The notes under the pieces are model-generated. The model was not told the origin of the DNA and did no database searches. It saw nothing but the letters and a program-made list of their open reading frames with translations. From assembly GCA_002421005.1 (NCBI GenBank), contig DIJC01000001.1, forward strand, positions 126,968 through 190,967: a stretch of 64,000 nt of DNA. Reading direction: 5' to 3'. This document shows positions 51,889 to 59,949 of the stretch, one piece after another (position 1 is the first letter of the stretch; the number at the start of each line of letters is the position of its first letter). The stretch is from Enterobacteriaceae bacterium UBA5654. GTDB lineage: Bacteria; Pseudomonadota; Gammaproteobacteria; Enterobacterales; Enterobacteriaceae. The position numbers and the translations under genes were made by a program.

Positions 51889-52188
51889 ATGGAACACATT
51901 ACGATCTCTCTGCCTGCCCGCCGCACGCTAAGCGGCAAAGCACTGGCAGGCGTTGTCGGCTCCGGGGATATGGAGGTGTTATTCACCGCCGACCAGCAGC
52001 AGACACTTACCGTTGATATCACCACCTCCGTTGATAACAGCCGCGCCCGCTGGGAAGCGCTGTTCAGCCGCCTGGAAATGGTCAGCGAACTGCCGTCAGG
52101 CACGCTGACGATCCATGATTTTGGCGCAACGCCCGGTGTGGCGCGCATCCGTATTGAACAGGTTTTCGAGGAGGTGAGTCATGCGTGA
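51889..52188 (+). CDS. mdcC: Malonate decarboxylase acyl carrier protein (delta subunit)
   Basis: The 99-residue acyl carrier that holds acetyl or malonyl on a phosphoribosyl-dephospho-CoA arm. Ser25 in AGVVGSGDMEVL is the known attachment residue in Klebsiella MdcC and is conserved here. Length is identical. It overlaps mdcD by eight bases. Confidence 0.96.
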   Translation: MEHITISLPARRTLSGKALAGVVGSGDMEVLFTADQQQTLTVDITTSVDNSRARWEALFSRLEMVSELPSGTLTIHDFGATPGVARIRIEQVFEEVSHA

Positions 52189-53014
52189 TGACCGTAGTTT
52201 TATCGAATTAAAAGCGCGGGCGCGAGCACATGCCCTGCTGGATGACGGCAGCTATCGCGAACTGCTTGACCCGTTTGAAGGCATTGTTTCTCCGTGGCTG
52301 GGCGCACAGGGCATCGTGCCGCAGGCGGATGACGGCATGGTGGTGGCAAAAGGCACCATCAACGGTCAGCCCGCCGTCGTCGTGGCGATTGAAGGCGCCT
52401 TCCAGGGCGGCAGCATGGGCGAAGTCTCCGGCGCGAAAATGGCGGCGGCGCTGGAGCTGGCGGCAGAAGATAACCGCAACGGCATTCCGACTCAGGCGGT
52501 GCTGTGCCTTGAAACCGGCGGCGTGCGCTTACAGGAAGCCAATCTGGGGCTGGCGGCGATTGCCGATATCCATGCGGCGATTGTCGATCTGCGCCGCTAC
52601 ACCCCGGTAGTGGGCATTGTTGCCGGAACCGTCGGCTGCTTCGGCGGGATGTCGATTGCCGCCGCGCTGTGCAGCTATCTGATTGTTACCCGCGAGGCGC
52701 GTCTGGGTCTTAACGGTCCGCAGGTGATTGAGCAGGAAGCGGGCATTGATGAGTACGACTCCCGCGACCGGCCGTTTATCTGGAGCATGACCGGCGGGGA
52801 AGTGCGCTATCAGAGCGGTCTGGTGGATGCGCTGGTCGGCGATGGGGTGAACGCGGTGAAAGCGGCGATGAACGACGCTATCGCCAAAGGCGTTCCGGCA
52901 AAACATCGCACCGATAACTATGACTGGTATCTCGACCGTCTCACCCATTTCGACACCCGCAAACAGGCGGATGCAGAACAGATTAAGGCGCTTTTTGCGC
53001 GGGGGGAAAAATAA
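52181..53014 (+). CDS. mdcD: Malonate decarboxylase beta subunit
   Basis: With MdcE it decarboxylates malonyl-S-ACP to acetyl-S-ACP and CO2. The 277-residue protein has a biotin-carboxylase-type carboxyltransferase (crotonase) fold, with GAFQGGSMGEVSGAKMAAAL and GTVGCFGGMSIAAAL forming the oxyanion and acyl pockets. No biotin domain is present in the cluster, so this is the biotin-independent enzyme. TAATG overlap with mdcE. Confidence 0.96.
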   Translation: MRDDRSFIELKARARAHALLDDGSYRELLDPFEGIVSPWLGAQGIVPQADDGMVVAKGTINGQPAVVVAIEGAFQGGSMGEVSGAKMAAALELAAEDNRNGIPTQAVLCLETGGVRLQEANLGLAAIADIHAAIVDLRRYTPVVGIVAGTVGCFGGMSIAAALCSYLIVTREARLGLNGPQVIEQEAGIDEYDSRDRPFIWSMTGGEVRYQSGLVDALVGDGVNAVKAAMNDAIAKGVPAKHRTDNYDWYLDRLTHFDTRKQADAEQIKALFARGEK

Positions 53015-53814
53015 TGAGCAATACAGTAAGCCGTGGTGCTCTGTGGCTGGAAAAACTGGCACCCAACGCACAGCGTCTTAGCGGGCTTTGCCCGTCCGTT
53101 CAGGTCGCCGATGGACAACTGAACGGTGAAGCCGTGCGCTTTATTGCCGTCGTACCGGATGCGAATAACCACTATCCGCGTGCGGCACGCGGGGAAGTGG
53201 GCCTGCTCGAAGGCTGGACGCTGGCCAAAGTGGTCAGTGAAACCGTGGCGGCCGATGCCAATAACGCGGTCAAACGTCCGATTGTGGCGGTGATTGACGT
53301 GCCGAGCCAGGCCTATGGTCGTCGTGAAGAGGGGTTTGGTATTCATCAGGCGTTAGCCGGTGCGGCAGGGGCTTATGCCAATGCGCGTCTGGCGGGCCAT
53401 CCGGTGATCGGCCTTATCGTCGGTAAAGCCATGTCCGGCGCGTTTCTGGCGCACGGTTATCAGGCCAACCGGCTGATTGCGTTCAATGATAAAGGCGTGC
53501 TGATCCACGCGATGGGTAAAGAGTCCGCCGCCCGCATCACGCTGCGCTCCGTGGAGGCGCTGGAGAAACTGGCCGCCACCATCCCACCGATGGCCTATGA
53601 CATCAGCAACTACGCCACTCTGGGGATGCTGGAAAGCCTGCTGGATATCAGCAACCCGGATGCCCCTGACGAAAACGATCTGACGCAGGTGATCGCCACG
53701 CTGCAACAGGCCATCCATGACGCGCGTCAGAGCACCCGGTTAACCAACCGGCTGGGCGCTGACAACCGCCGCAGCTCGCAGATCGTGCGCGAACGCATGA
53801 AAGCGAGCTGGTAA
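53014..53814 (+). CDS. mdcE: Malonate decarboxylase gamma subunit
   Basis: Partner of MdcD in the decarboxylase, 266 residues, also crotonase-like: RPIVAVIDVPSQAYGRREEG and GKAMSGAFLAHGYQANRL. The length matches Klebsiella MdcE. It is followed by a 117-bp gap holding a nested hairpin before mdcF. Confidence 0.95.
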   Translation: MSNTVSRGALWLEKLAPNAQRLSGLCPSVQVADGQLNGEAVRFIAVVPDANNHYPRAARGEVGLLEGWTLAKVVSETVAADANNAVKRPIVAVIDVPSQAYGRREEGFGIHQALAGAAGAYANARLAGHPVIGLIVGKAMSGAFLAHGYQANRLIAFNDKGVLIHAMGKESAARITLRSVEALEKLAATIPPMAYDISNYATLGMLESLLDISNPDAPDENDLTQVIATLQQAIHDARQSTRLTNRLGADNRRSSQIVRERMKASW

Positions 53815-53834
53815 GTAAAAAGAGACCTGCCGGA

Positions 53835-53877
53835 TTGCCTGCCGTACGGACGCTCGCTGCGTCCCGCGAGCAGGCAA
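53835..53877. repeat. Nested hairpin between mdcE and mdcF
   Basis: An outer 8-bp stem (TTGCCTGC / GCAGGCAA) and an inner 6-bp stem (GGACGC / GCGTCC) are separated by five unpaired bases on each side, with a TCGCT loop. There is no T-run, so it is not a normal terminator. It may be a REP-like stability element that separates transporter expression from the enzyme genes. Confidence 0.75.
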
Positions 53878-53931
53878 CTGAAAAATAATAATCATCGCGC
53901 CAGTGCTACTTCTTTTAACTACAGGTGATTT

Positions 53932-54891
53932 ATGACTTACGTGATTGTTCATGCTCTTGCACCGATTTTTATCATCATGCTGCTGGGGTTCTGGGCCGGG
54001 AAGGCCAAAATGGTGGATAACAAGAATGTTTCCCTGCTCAATATTTTCGTGATGGACTTTGCGCTGCCCGCCGCGCTGTTTAGCGCCACGGTACAGACGC
54101 CGTGGGCGGGGATCGTCGCGCAGTCGCCGCTGATTGTGGTGCTGACGCTGGCGATGTGGATCACCTACGCCGCGATTTATTTCCTCGCCACCAGCGTCTT
54201 TAAAAAGTCGCCGCAGGATGCTGCCGTCCTGACTCTGACCGTGGCGCTGCCGAACTACGCCGCGCTGGGGCTGCCGATTCTGGGCAGCGTGCTGGGCGAA
54301 AGCTCCACCACGTCGCTGTCCGTCGCCGTTTCGATTGCCTGCGGCTCGGTACTGATGACGCCGTTCTGCCTGCTGATCCTTGAGCGTGAAAAAGCGCGTG
54401 CGGCAGGGACTAACAGTGGTTCGACGCTGGCGATGCTGCCGGTGCTGATGTGGCGCTCGCTGAAAAAACCGATTGTGATGGGGCCGCTGCTGGGGGTGAT
54501 CCTTTCTGCTGTCGGCATCAAAATGCCGGAGCTGGTGCTGGCGGCCATCAAACCGCTGGGTCTTGCGGCTACCGCTGCGGCGCTGTTTCTGACCGGGGTG
54601 ATCCTCTCGGCGCGTAAACTGCAAATCAACACCATGGTGATTAGCGCGACCATCACTAAGCTGCTGATCCAGCCAGTGATTGCCTGGGGTCTGGTGCTGG
54701 CGTTTGGTCTGCACGGCTCGGTTGCCATTACCGCCATTCTGATGATTGCGCTGGCGGCGGGCTTCTTTGGCGTGGTCTTCGGCAACCGCTTTGGCGTGCA
54801 GTCGCCGGATGCGGAAGCGGTGCTGCTGCTTAGTTCCGTATTGTGTATCCTGTCGCTGCCGCTGTTTATCTCGCTGACTTCAGGACTGTAA
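53932..54891 (+). CDS. mdcF: Malonate transporter MdcF (auxin efflux carrier family)
   Basis: A 319-residue inner-membrane carrier of the AEC family with about ten membrane helices (starting YVIVHALAPIFIIMLLGFWAG). Its place in the mdc cluster identifies it as the malonate carrier, as in Klebsiella. It is preceded by ACAGGTGATTT before the ATG. It is followed 3 bp later by mdcG. The two-gene MdcLM-type carrier is not present. Confidence 0.93.
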   Translation: MTYVIVHALAPIFIIMLLGFWAGKAKMVDNKNVSLLNIFVMDFALPAALFSATVQTPWAGIVAQSPLIVVLTLAMWITYAAIYFLATSVFKKSPQDAAVLTLTVALPNYAALGLPILGSVLGESSTTSLSVAVSIACGSVLMTPFCLLILEREKARAAGTNSGSTLAMLPVLMWRSLKKPIVMGPLLGVILSAVGIKMPELVLAAIKPLGLAATAAALFLTGVILSARKLQINTMVISATITKLLIQPVIAWGLVLAFGLHGSVAITAILMIALAAGFFGVVFGNRFGVQSPDAEAVLLLSSVLCILSLPLFISLTSGL

Positions 54892-54894
54892 AAA

Positions 54895-55515
54895 ATGACA
54901 TCTTCATTGCGCCCACACGATCTTCTCTGGCTCACCGCGCGCGAAGCGCTGGAAGGGGTAACGGAACCCTGGGTGGAGACGGTCTGGCATACCGGCCTGC
55001 CGGTGGTGGTGCGGCGCGATGTGGATGAGAAGGGGCGAATTCCGGTCGGGGTACGCGGGATGCGCCGCGACCAGCGCGCGGCGGGGTGGGTTGATCCGGC
55101 GAATGTCGCACGGGTAGTCACGCCGGAGGCGTTAGGCGATCCGCACACGCTGCTGCGCTCGCCCTTTATCTCGCAGCCGCCGGTGCAGCTGGCGCTGATG
55201 CTGGCGCAGCAACACTGGCCGTGGCCGTGGGGGATCACCGGCAGCACCGCCTTTGCGTTAGCGACGGGTGTGCCGGTGATCCATGCCGCAAGCGATCTGG
55301 ATCTGCTGATCCGCGCCCCGCAGCCGCTGCTGCCCATGCAGCTTACGGGCTGGCAGCAGCAACTCACCGCAGCCCTTTGCCGGGCGGATACCCAGGTGGA
55401 GACGCCGGAAGGCGGTTTCGCGCTTGCCGAGTGGTTACGCGACGGCAACGTATTGCTGAAAACCTGCCGGGGGCCGCGTCTGGTCAGCGACCCGTGGCAC
55501 AGGGAGGGATCATGA
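54895..55515 (+). CDS. mdcG: Phosphoribosyl-dephospho-CoA transferase MdcG (holo-ACP synthase)
   Basis: Attaches the prosthetic group made by MdcB to Ser25 of MdcC. The 206 residues have a nucleotidyltransferase signature, WGITGSTAFALATG followed by ASDLDLLIRAP (the DxD metal pair). Length matches the family. The stop overlaps the mdcH start by four bases (ATGA). Confidence 0.94.
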   Translation: MTSSLRPHDLLWLTAREALEGVTEPWVETVWHTGLPVVVRRDVDEKGRIPVGVRGMRRDQRAAGWVDPANVARVVTPEALGDPHTLLRSPFISQPPVQLALMLAQQHWPWPWGITGSTAFALATGVPVIHAASDLDLLIRAPQPLLPMQLTGWQQQLTAALCRADTQVETPEGGFALAEWLRDGNVLLKTCRGPRLVSDPWHREGS

Positions 55516-56417
55516 AAATTCTGTTTACCTTTCCGGGACAGGGGACGCAGCGCCCCGGTATGTTGCAACAGCTTCCCGGTGATGAATTGGCTCAGGCCCG
55601 CGACGTGCTGGGGGCGGAAGCGCAGACGCTGGATCTCCCGGATGCGCTGAAGCATACCCGCGCGGTCCAGCTTTCGCTGCTGATTGCGGGCGTCGCGTGG
55701 GGCAGAGAACTGCAACGGCGCGGCGTGAGGCCGGATATCGTCAGCGGCCTGTCCATCGGCGCGTATCCCGCCGCCGTGGTCGCGGGCGCGCTGGAATTTA
55801 GCGATGCGCTACGCCTTGTCGCCCTGCGCGGCGATTTAATGGAACAGGCCTACCCGCACGGCTACGGCCTGACGGCGATCATCGGCCTGACGCTGGCACA
55901 GGTGGAAGCGCTGGTGGAAGGCAGCGGTACTTATATCGCTAACCTCAACGCCGAGACGCAGATCGTCATTGCCGGAAAGGATGAGGATATGGCGCGGGTG
56001 GCGACGCGGGCGCTGGAAAAGGGCGCGAATAAAGCCCGGCGGCTGGCGGTCAGCGTGCCGTCCCACTGCGCGTTACTCGATAGCCCGGCACAGAAGCTGG
56101 TTCAGGCGTTTCGCGAGGTGACGCTGACGCGCCCGCACTGTGCGTATCTGAGCGGCAGTACCGGACGTGTGTACTGGCAACCGGAGAAAATCGCCGAGGA
56201 TCTGGCGCTGAATATGGCGCGTACCGTGCGCTGGCAGGAAGCGATGATTGCCGCCAACGAGCGCGAGGCGCGGCTGGCGATTGAAATGCCGCCGGGAGGA
56301 ATTTTAACCTGCCTGACGCGTCAGGCGCAGTGGGAAGGCGAGGCGGTATCGCTGGAGCGCAACGGAATGGATGTCGTGGTGCATCTGGCACAGCGGCTCA
56401 GAGGCGAATCCCGTTAA
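55512..56417 (+). CDS. mdcH: Malonyl-CoA:acyl carrier protein transacylase MdcH
   Basis: Primes the holo-MdcC carrier with malonyl from malonyl-CoA so that the cycle can start. The 301-residue FabD-like protein starts MKILFTFPGQGTQRPGM, with the nucleophile Ser in SGLSIGAYPAAVV and the His in VPSHCALL. I chose the ATG at 55512 with GGGAGGGA upstream; a longer in-frame start at 55221 would cover half of mdcG. It is the last structural gene of the cluster. Confidence 0.95.
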   Translation: MKILFTFPGQGTQRPGMLQQLPGDELAQARDVLGAEAQTLDLPDALKHTRAVQLSLLIAGVAWGRELQRRGVRPDIVSGLSIGAYPAAVVAGALEFSDALRLVALRGDLMEQAYPHGYGLTAIIGLTLAQVEALVEGSGTYIANLNAETQIVIAGKDEDMARVATRALEKGANKARRLAVSVPSHCALLDSPAQKLVQAFREVTLTRPHCAYLSGSTGRVYWQPEKIAEDLALNMARTVRWQEAMIAANEREARLAIEMPPGGILTCLTRQAQWEGEAVSLERNGMDVVVHLAQRLRGESR

Positions 56418-56419
56418 GC

Positions 56420-57352
56420 TCAGTGCGCTTCCGGCAGGCTGCGGGCGTACATCCGGCCTTCCGCCGCCAGCGCCAGCAGGTTCGGGTCCATCTCGCGGTT
56501 GCGCGCAAAGACGATGGCAATAAGCTGGCGCATCTGGTACGGCTGCGACAGTTTCAGCAGTTGTACCGACCCTTCATACATCTTTTTCATTCGTCCTGGC
56601 ATCAGCGTAAAGCCAACGCCCGCCTGCACCAGACTTAACATTGAAAAGATATCGTTAACGCGGGTCACGATTTCCGGCTCGAATCCGGCAACATGAAACG
56701 CCTCCTGAAAGCCCGCATAGGTGGCGAAGCCTTCGGCCAGCGAGACGAATTTGCGGTCGCGATAATCGCGCAGATCGGCAAGCTCGCGGGTATTCAGCGA
56801 GGCGCTGGCGGGGGCGGCAAGATAAATATCGTCGTGGAACAGCGGCAGCACTTCAAAGCTGTTATGGTCAATCTCGCTTTCGGAAATCGAAATCAGAATC
56901 GCATCCAGCACGCCGTCTTCCAGCATCCGCAGCAGCGTTTCGTTGGAACCCATCGTCAGGTCCATTTCCAGTTCCGGGCGGCGCAGTTTCATGCCCATAA
57001 TGAGGCGCGGCACGGTTTCCAGCGTCAGTGAGTAAAGCGTGCCGACCCGCAGACGCCCCTGACCCACACCGGCGGTTTTACGCGTCTCTTCCAGACCGCG
57101 CGCCATCAGTTGGGTAACTTCCTGACAGTATTCGAGCAGCGTCCATGCCGAGGGAAGCGGCATCAGATTGCGGCCTTTGTGGATAAACAGCGGACAGCGG
57201 ACGTTCTCTTCCAGGGTGTGCAGCGCGCGATGCACGCTGACGCCGCTGAGATCTAACGCTTCAGCGGTGCGGGCAATATTTCCCTTCTCCATGAACGCCA
57301 TGAAGATGGTGAGTTTGCGAAAGGTAATATCGCTGGTGATGTCCGGTTCCAC
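56420..57352 (-). CDS. mdcR: LysR-family regulator MdcR
   Basis: A 310-residue LysR-type regulator: winged helix at about residues 8-68 (FRKLTIFMAFMEKGNIARTA, then SGVSVHRALHTLEE) and an effector domain that should sense malonate. In Klebsiella MdcR activates the mdc genes. It faces the cluster, its stop only 2 bp from mdcH, so it is expressed from its own promoter near 57.36 kb, close to yheS. Confidence 0.93.
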   Translation of the reverse strand: MEPDITSDITFRKLTIFMAFMEKGNIARTAEALDLSGVSVHRALHTLEENVRCPLFIHKGRNLMPLPSAWTLLEYCQEVTQLMARGLEETRKTAGVGQGRLRVGTLYSLTLETVPRLIMGMKLRRPELEMDLTMGSNETLLRMLEDGVLDAILISISESEIDHNSFEVLPLFHDDIYLAAPASASLNTRELADLRDYRDRKFVSLAEGFATYAGFQEAFHVAGFEPEIVTRVNDIFSMLSLVQAGVGFTLMPGRMKKMYEGSVQLLKLSQPYQMRQLIAIVFARNREMDPNLLALAAEGRMYARSLPEAH

Positions 57353-57366
57353 GCTTTACCGCCTCG

Positions 57367-59271
57367 TTATTCGACCTGGGTCAGGTTTTCAAGCTGCGCA
57401 TGCGCATCCAGCCACGCCATTTCACACTCTTCCAGACCTGCTTTGGCTTTGGCCTGTTGCTGCAGGCAGTCGGTCAGTTCGGCCTTGCGGCTTTGATCGT
57501 ACAGACCGCTATCGCCGAGTTTCTCTTCGGCCTGCGCCAGCTGCGCGTTAAGTTTTTCCATCTCTTTTTCCAGACGGGCGATCTCTTTGCGCAGCGGCTG
57601 GGTGAGGGTGCGTAGTTCAGCTTCCCGCCGCTTCTGATCTTTACGCGCCTGCGCGCTGTTGGCGTTGTCCTTCGCCGCGTCGTCTGGCTGGTTTTCCTGC
57701 TTCTGTACGTTACTCAGCCACTGCTGGTAGTCTTCCAGATCGCCATCGAAAGGCTCGACTTTGCCATCGTGAACCAGACAGAGATCGTCAGTGGTGGAGC
57801 GCAGCAGATGACGATCGTGCGAAACCACCACCAGCGCGCCCTCAAACTCGATCAGCGCCTCAGTCAGCGCCTGGCGCATGTCGAGATCCAGATGGTTAGT
57901 CGGTTCATCAAGCAGCAGCAGGTTCGGGCGCTGCCAGACGATCAGCGCCAGCACCAGACGCGCTTTTTCACCGCCGGAGAAGCGGGCGGTGTGCTCGGTG
58001 ACTTTATCGCCCTGAAAACCGAAGCCGCCAAGATAGTCGCGCAGCTTTTGCTCCAGTTCCTGCGGCGCAAGGCGCGCCAGATGCTGAAGTGGCGATTCAT
58101 CCGCGCGTAAAAATTCCAGTTGATGCTGGGCGAAGTAGCCCAGCTTGATTCCCTTCGCCAGACCGATTTCACCCTGCGCAGGCTGAAGTTCTCCCGCCAG
58201 CAGCTTGATGAGTGTCGATTTGCCCGCGCCGTTGCGACCCAGCAGACCGATGCGCGAACCGGGAACAAGATTCAGTTTAATCGAGTCGAGAATCGTGCGC
58301 TCGCCGTAGCCAGCGCTGACTTTTTCCATTTTCAGCAGCGGGTTGGGCAGACTTTCCGGCGCGCGGAAGCTGAAATGGAACGGGTTATCGACGTGCGCCG
58401 GGGCGATTAATTCCATGCGCTCCAGCATTTTCACCCGGCTCTGCGCCTGTTTCGCTTTGCTGGCCTTCGCCTTGAAGCGGTTGATAAAGCTTTGCAGATG
58501 CGCCACGCGCTGCTGTTGGCTTTCATAGGTCGCCTGCTGCTGCGCAAGGCGGGTGGCGCGCTGACGTTCGAAGGAGCTGTAGTTGCCGGTGTATTCGAAC
58601 ATCGACTGCTGTTCGATATGAATGATTTTGTCCACCACCGGGTCGAGAAAGTCGCGGTCGTGGGAGATCAAAATCAGCGTTCCCTGATAGCTTTTCAGCC
58701 ATTTTTCCAGCCAGATGACCGCGTCGAGATCGAGGTGGTTAGTCGGTTCATCGAGCAGCAGGAGGTCGGAGCGGCAAATCAGCGCCTGGGCGAGGTTCAG
58801 ACGCATTCGCCAGCCGCCGGAGAAATCGCTTACCGGGCGCGTGAGCTGTTCGTTCGTGAAGCCGAGGCCGTGCAGCAGGCTGGAGGCGCGCGCGCGAATC
58901 GTCCAGGCATCAATGGCGTCCAGTTTGCCGTGGACGGTGGCGATGGCGTGCCCGTCGTTACGTTCGTTCGCCGCATTTAATTGCGTTTCGAGCTGGCGAT
59001 ATTCACGATCGCCGTCGATAACATAATCAAGAGCCGGTTGCGCCAGCGCGGGCGTTTCCTGATTCACCCACGCCAGTTGCCAGGTGGCCGGGAACGTAAA
59101 GCTGCCGCCGTCGGCGCTGAGTTCATTTTTCAGCAGCGCCAGCAGGGTCGATTTTCCGCAGCCGTTTTTACCGACCAGGCCCACTTTCTGGCCCGGATTA
59201 ATGGTGGCAGTGGCGTTATCCAGCAGGACACGCACGCCGCGACGAATTTGTAACGAGGAGAAAACAATCAT
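57367..59271 (-). CDS. yheS: YheS, ABC-F ATPase
   Basis: A 634-residue ABC-F protein (two ATPase domains, no membrane part) of the translation-factor group. Walker A GLVGKNGCGKST and GLLGRNGAGKST, signature motifs VSDFSGGWRM and ARFSGGEKAR, and Walker B LLLLDEPTNHLDL in each half; the linker lies between, and a basic coiled coil is at the C-terminus (about 550-630). YheS helps ribosomes pass certain stalling sequences. Normal length. It marks the return to conserved gene order. Confidence 0.96.
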   Translation of the reverse strand: MIVFSSLQIRRGVRVLLDNATATINPGQKVGLVGKNGCGKSTLLALLKNELSADGGSFTFPATWQLAWVNQETPALAQPALDYVIDGDREYRQLETQLNAANERNDGHAIATVHGKLDAIDAWTIRARASSLLHGLGFTNEQLTRPVSDFSGGWRMRLNLAQALICRSDLLLLDEPTNHLDLDAVIWLEKWLKSYQGTLILISHDRDFLDPVVDKIIHIEQQSMFEYTGNYSSFERQRATRLAQQQATYESQQQRVAHLQSFINRFKAKASKAKQAQSRVKMLERMELIAPAHVDNPFHFSFRAPESLPNPLLKMEKVSAGYGERTILDSIKLNLVPGSRIGLLGRNGAGKSTLIKLLAGELQPAQGEIGLAKGIKLGYFAQHQLEFLRADESPLQHLARLAPQELEQKLRDYLGGFGFQGDKVTEHTARFSGGEKARLVLALIVWQRPNLLLLDEPTNHLDLDMRQALTEALIEFEGALVVVSHDRHLLRSTTDDLCLVHDGKVEPFDGDLEDYQQWLSNVQKQENQPDDAAKDNANSAQARKDQKRREAELRTLTQPLRKEIARLEKEMEKLNAQLAQAEEKLGDSGLYDQSRKAELTDCLQQQAKAKAGLEECEMAWLDAHAQLENLTQVE

Positions 59272-59397
59272 AAGGTGCCGTATGTTCAGACTATGTTAAT
59301 TTGTCATTATGATAATGTAAGGTGAAAGGCAATATGCCGCACCGGGGCGCAATGGTAGCCCAAAATGATGATTAAAACGACGCCCGGGAGGGGAATG

Positions 59398-59949
59398 ATG
59401 TCGCAGACAGCGAAAGTATTGCTGCTGTATGCCCATCCGGAATCACAGGACTCGGTAGCCAACCGGGTTTTGCTTAAACCGGCCACGCAACTGCAAAATG
59501 TAACCGTGCACGATCTTTATGCGCATTATCCTGATTTTTTTATCGATATTCCGCGCGAGCAGGCGCTGCTGCTGGAGCATGACGTGATCGTGTTTCAGCA
59601 TCCTCTTTATACCTACAGCTGCCCGGCACTGCTTAAAGAGTGGCTGGACCGGGTGCTCAGCCGTGGGTTTTCCAGCGGTCCGGGGGGAAATCAACTGGCG
59701 GGAAAGTACTGGCGTAGCGTGATCACTACCGGTGAGCCGGAAAGCGCTTACCGCTATGACGCGCTGAATCGCTATCCGATGAGTGATATTTTACGCCCTT
59801 TCGAACTGACGGCCGCCATGTGCCGTATGCACTGGCTTAATCCAATGATTGTTTACTGGGCCAGACGCCAGACGCCGCAGGAGCTGGCCAGCCGGGCGAA
59901 AGCTTACGGTGACTGGCTGGCGTCGCCCATCACGCCGGGAGGTCAGTAA
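59398..59949 (+). CDS. kefG: KefG, ancillary quinone oxidoreductase of KefB
   Basis: Flavodoxin-fold subunit required for full KefB potassium efflux activity. 183 residues: LLLYAHPESQDSVANRVL at the N-terminus (flavin site) and FQHPLYTYSCPALLKEWLD. I chose the ATG at 59398 (MSQTAKVLL) because GGGAGGGG ends at 59393; ATG 59395 is too close and 59365 is unconserved. It overlaps kefB by one base. Confidence 0.95.
   Translation: MSQTAKVLLLYAHPESQDSVANRVLLKPATQLQNVTVHDLYAHYPDFFIDIPREQALLLEHDVIVFQHPLYTYSCPALLKEWLDRVLSRGFSSGPGGNQLAGKYWRSVITTGEPESAYRYDALNRYPMSDILRPFELTAAMCRMHWLNPMIVYWARRQTPQELASRAKAYGDWLASPITPGGQ

Noticed and set aside
54255..55715. A 486-codon minus-strand frame across mdcF-mdcG-mdcH
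   Set aside because: It lies opposite three well-supported mdc genes and is low-complexity Ser/Arg/Thr-rich.
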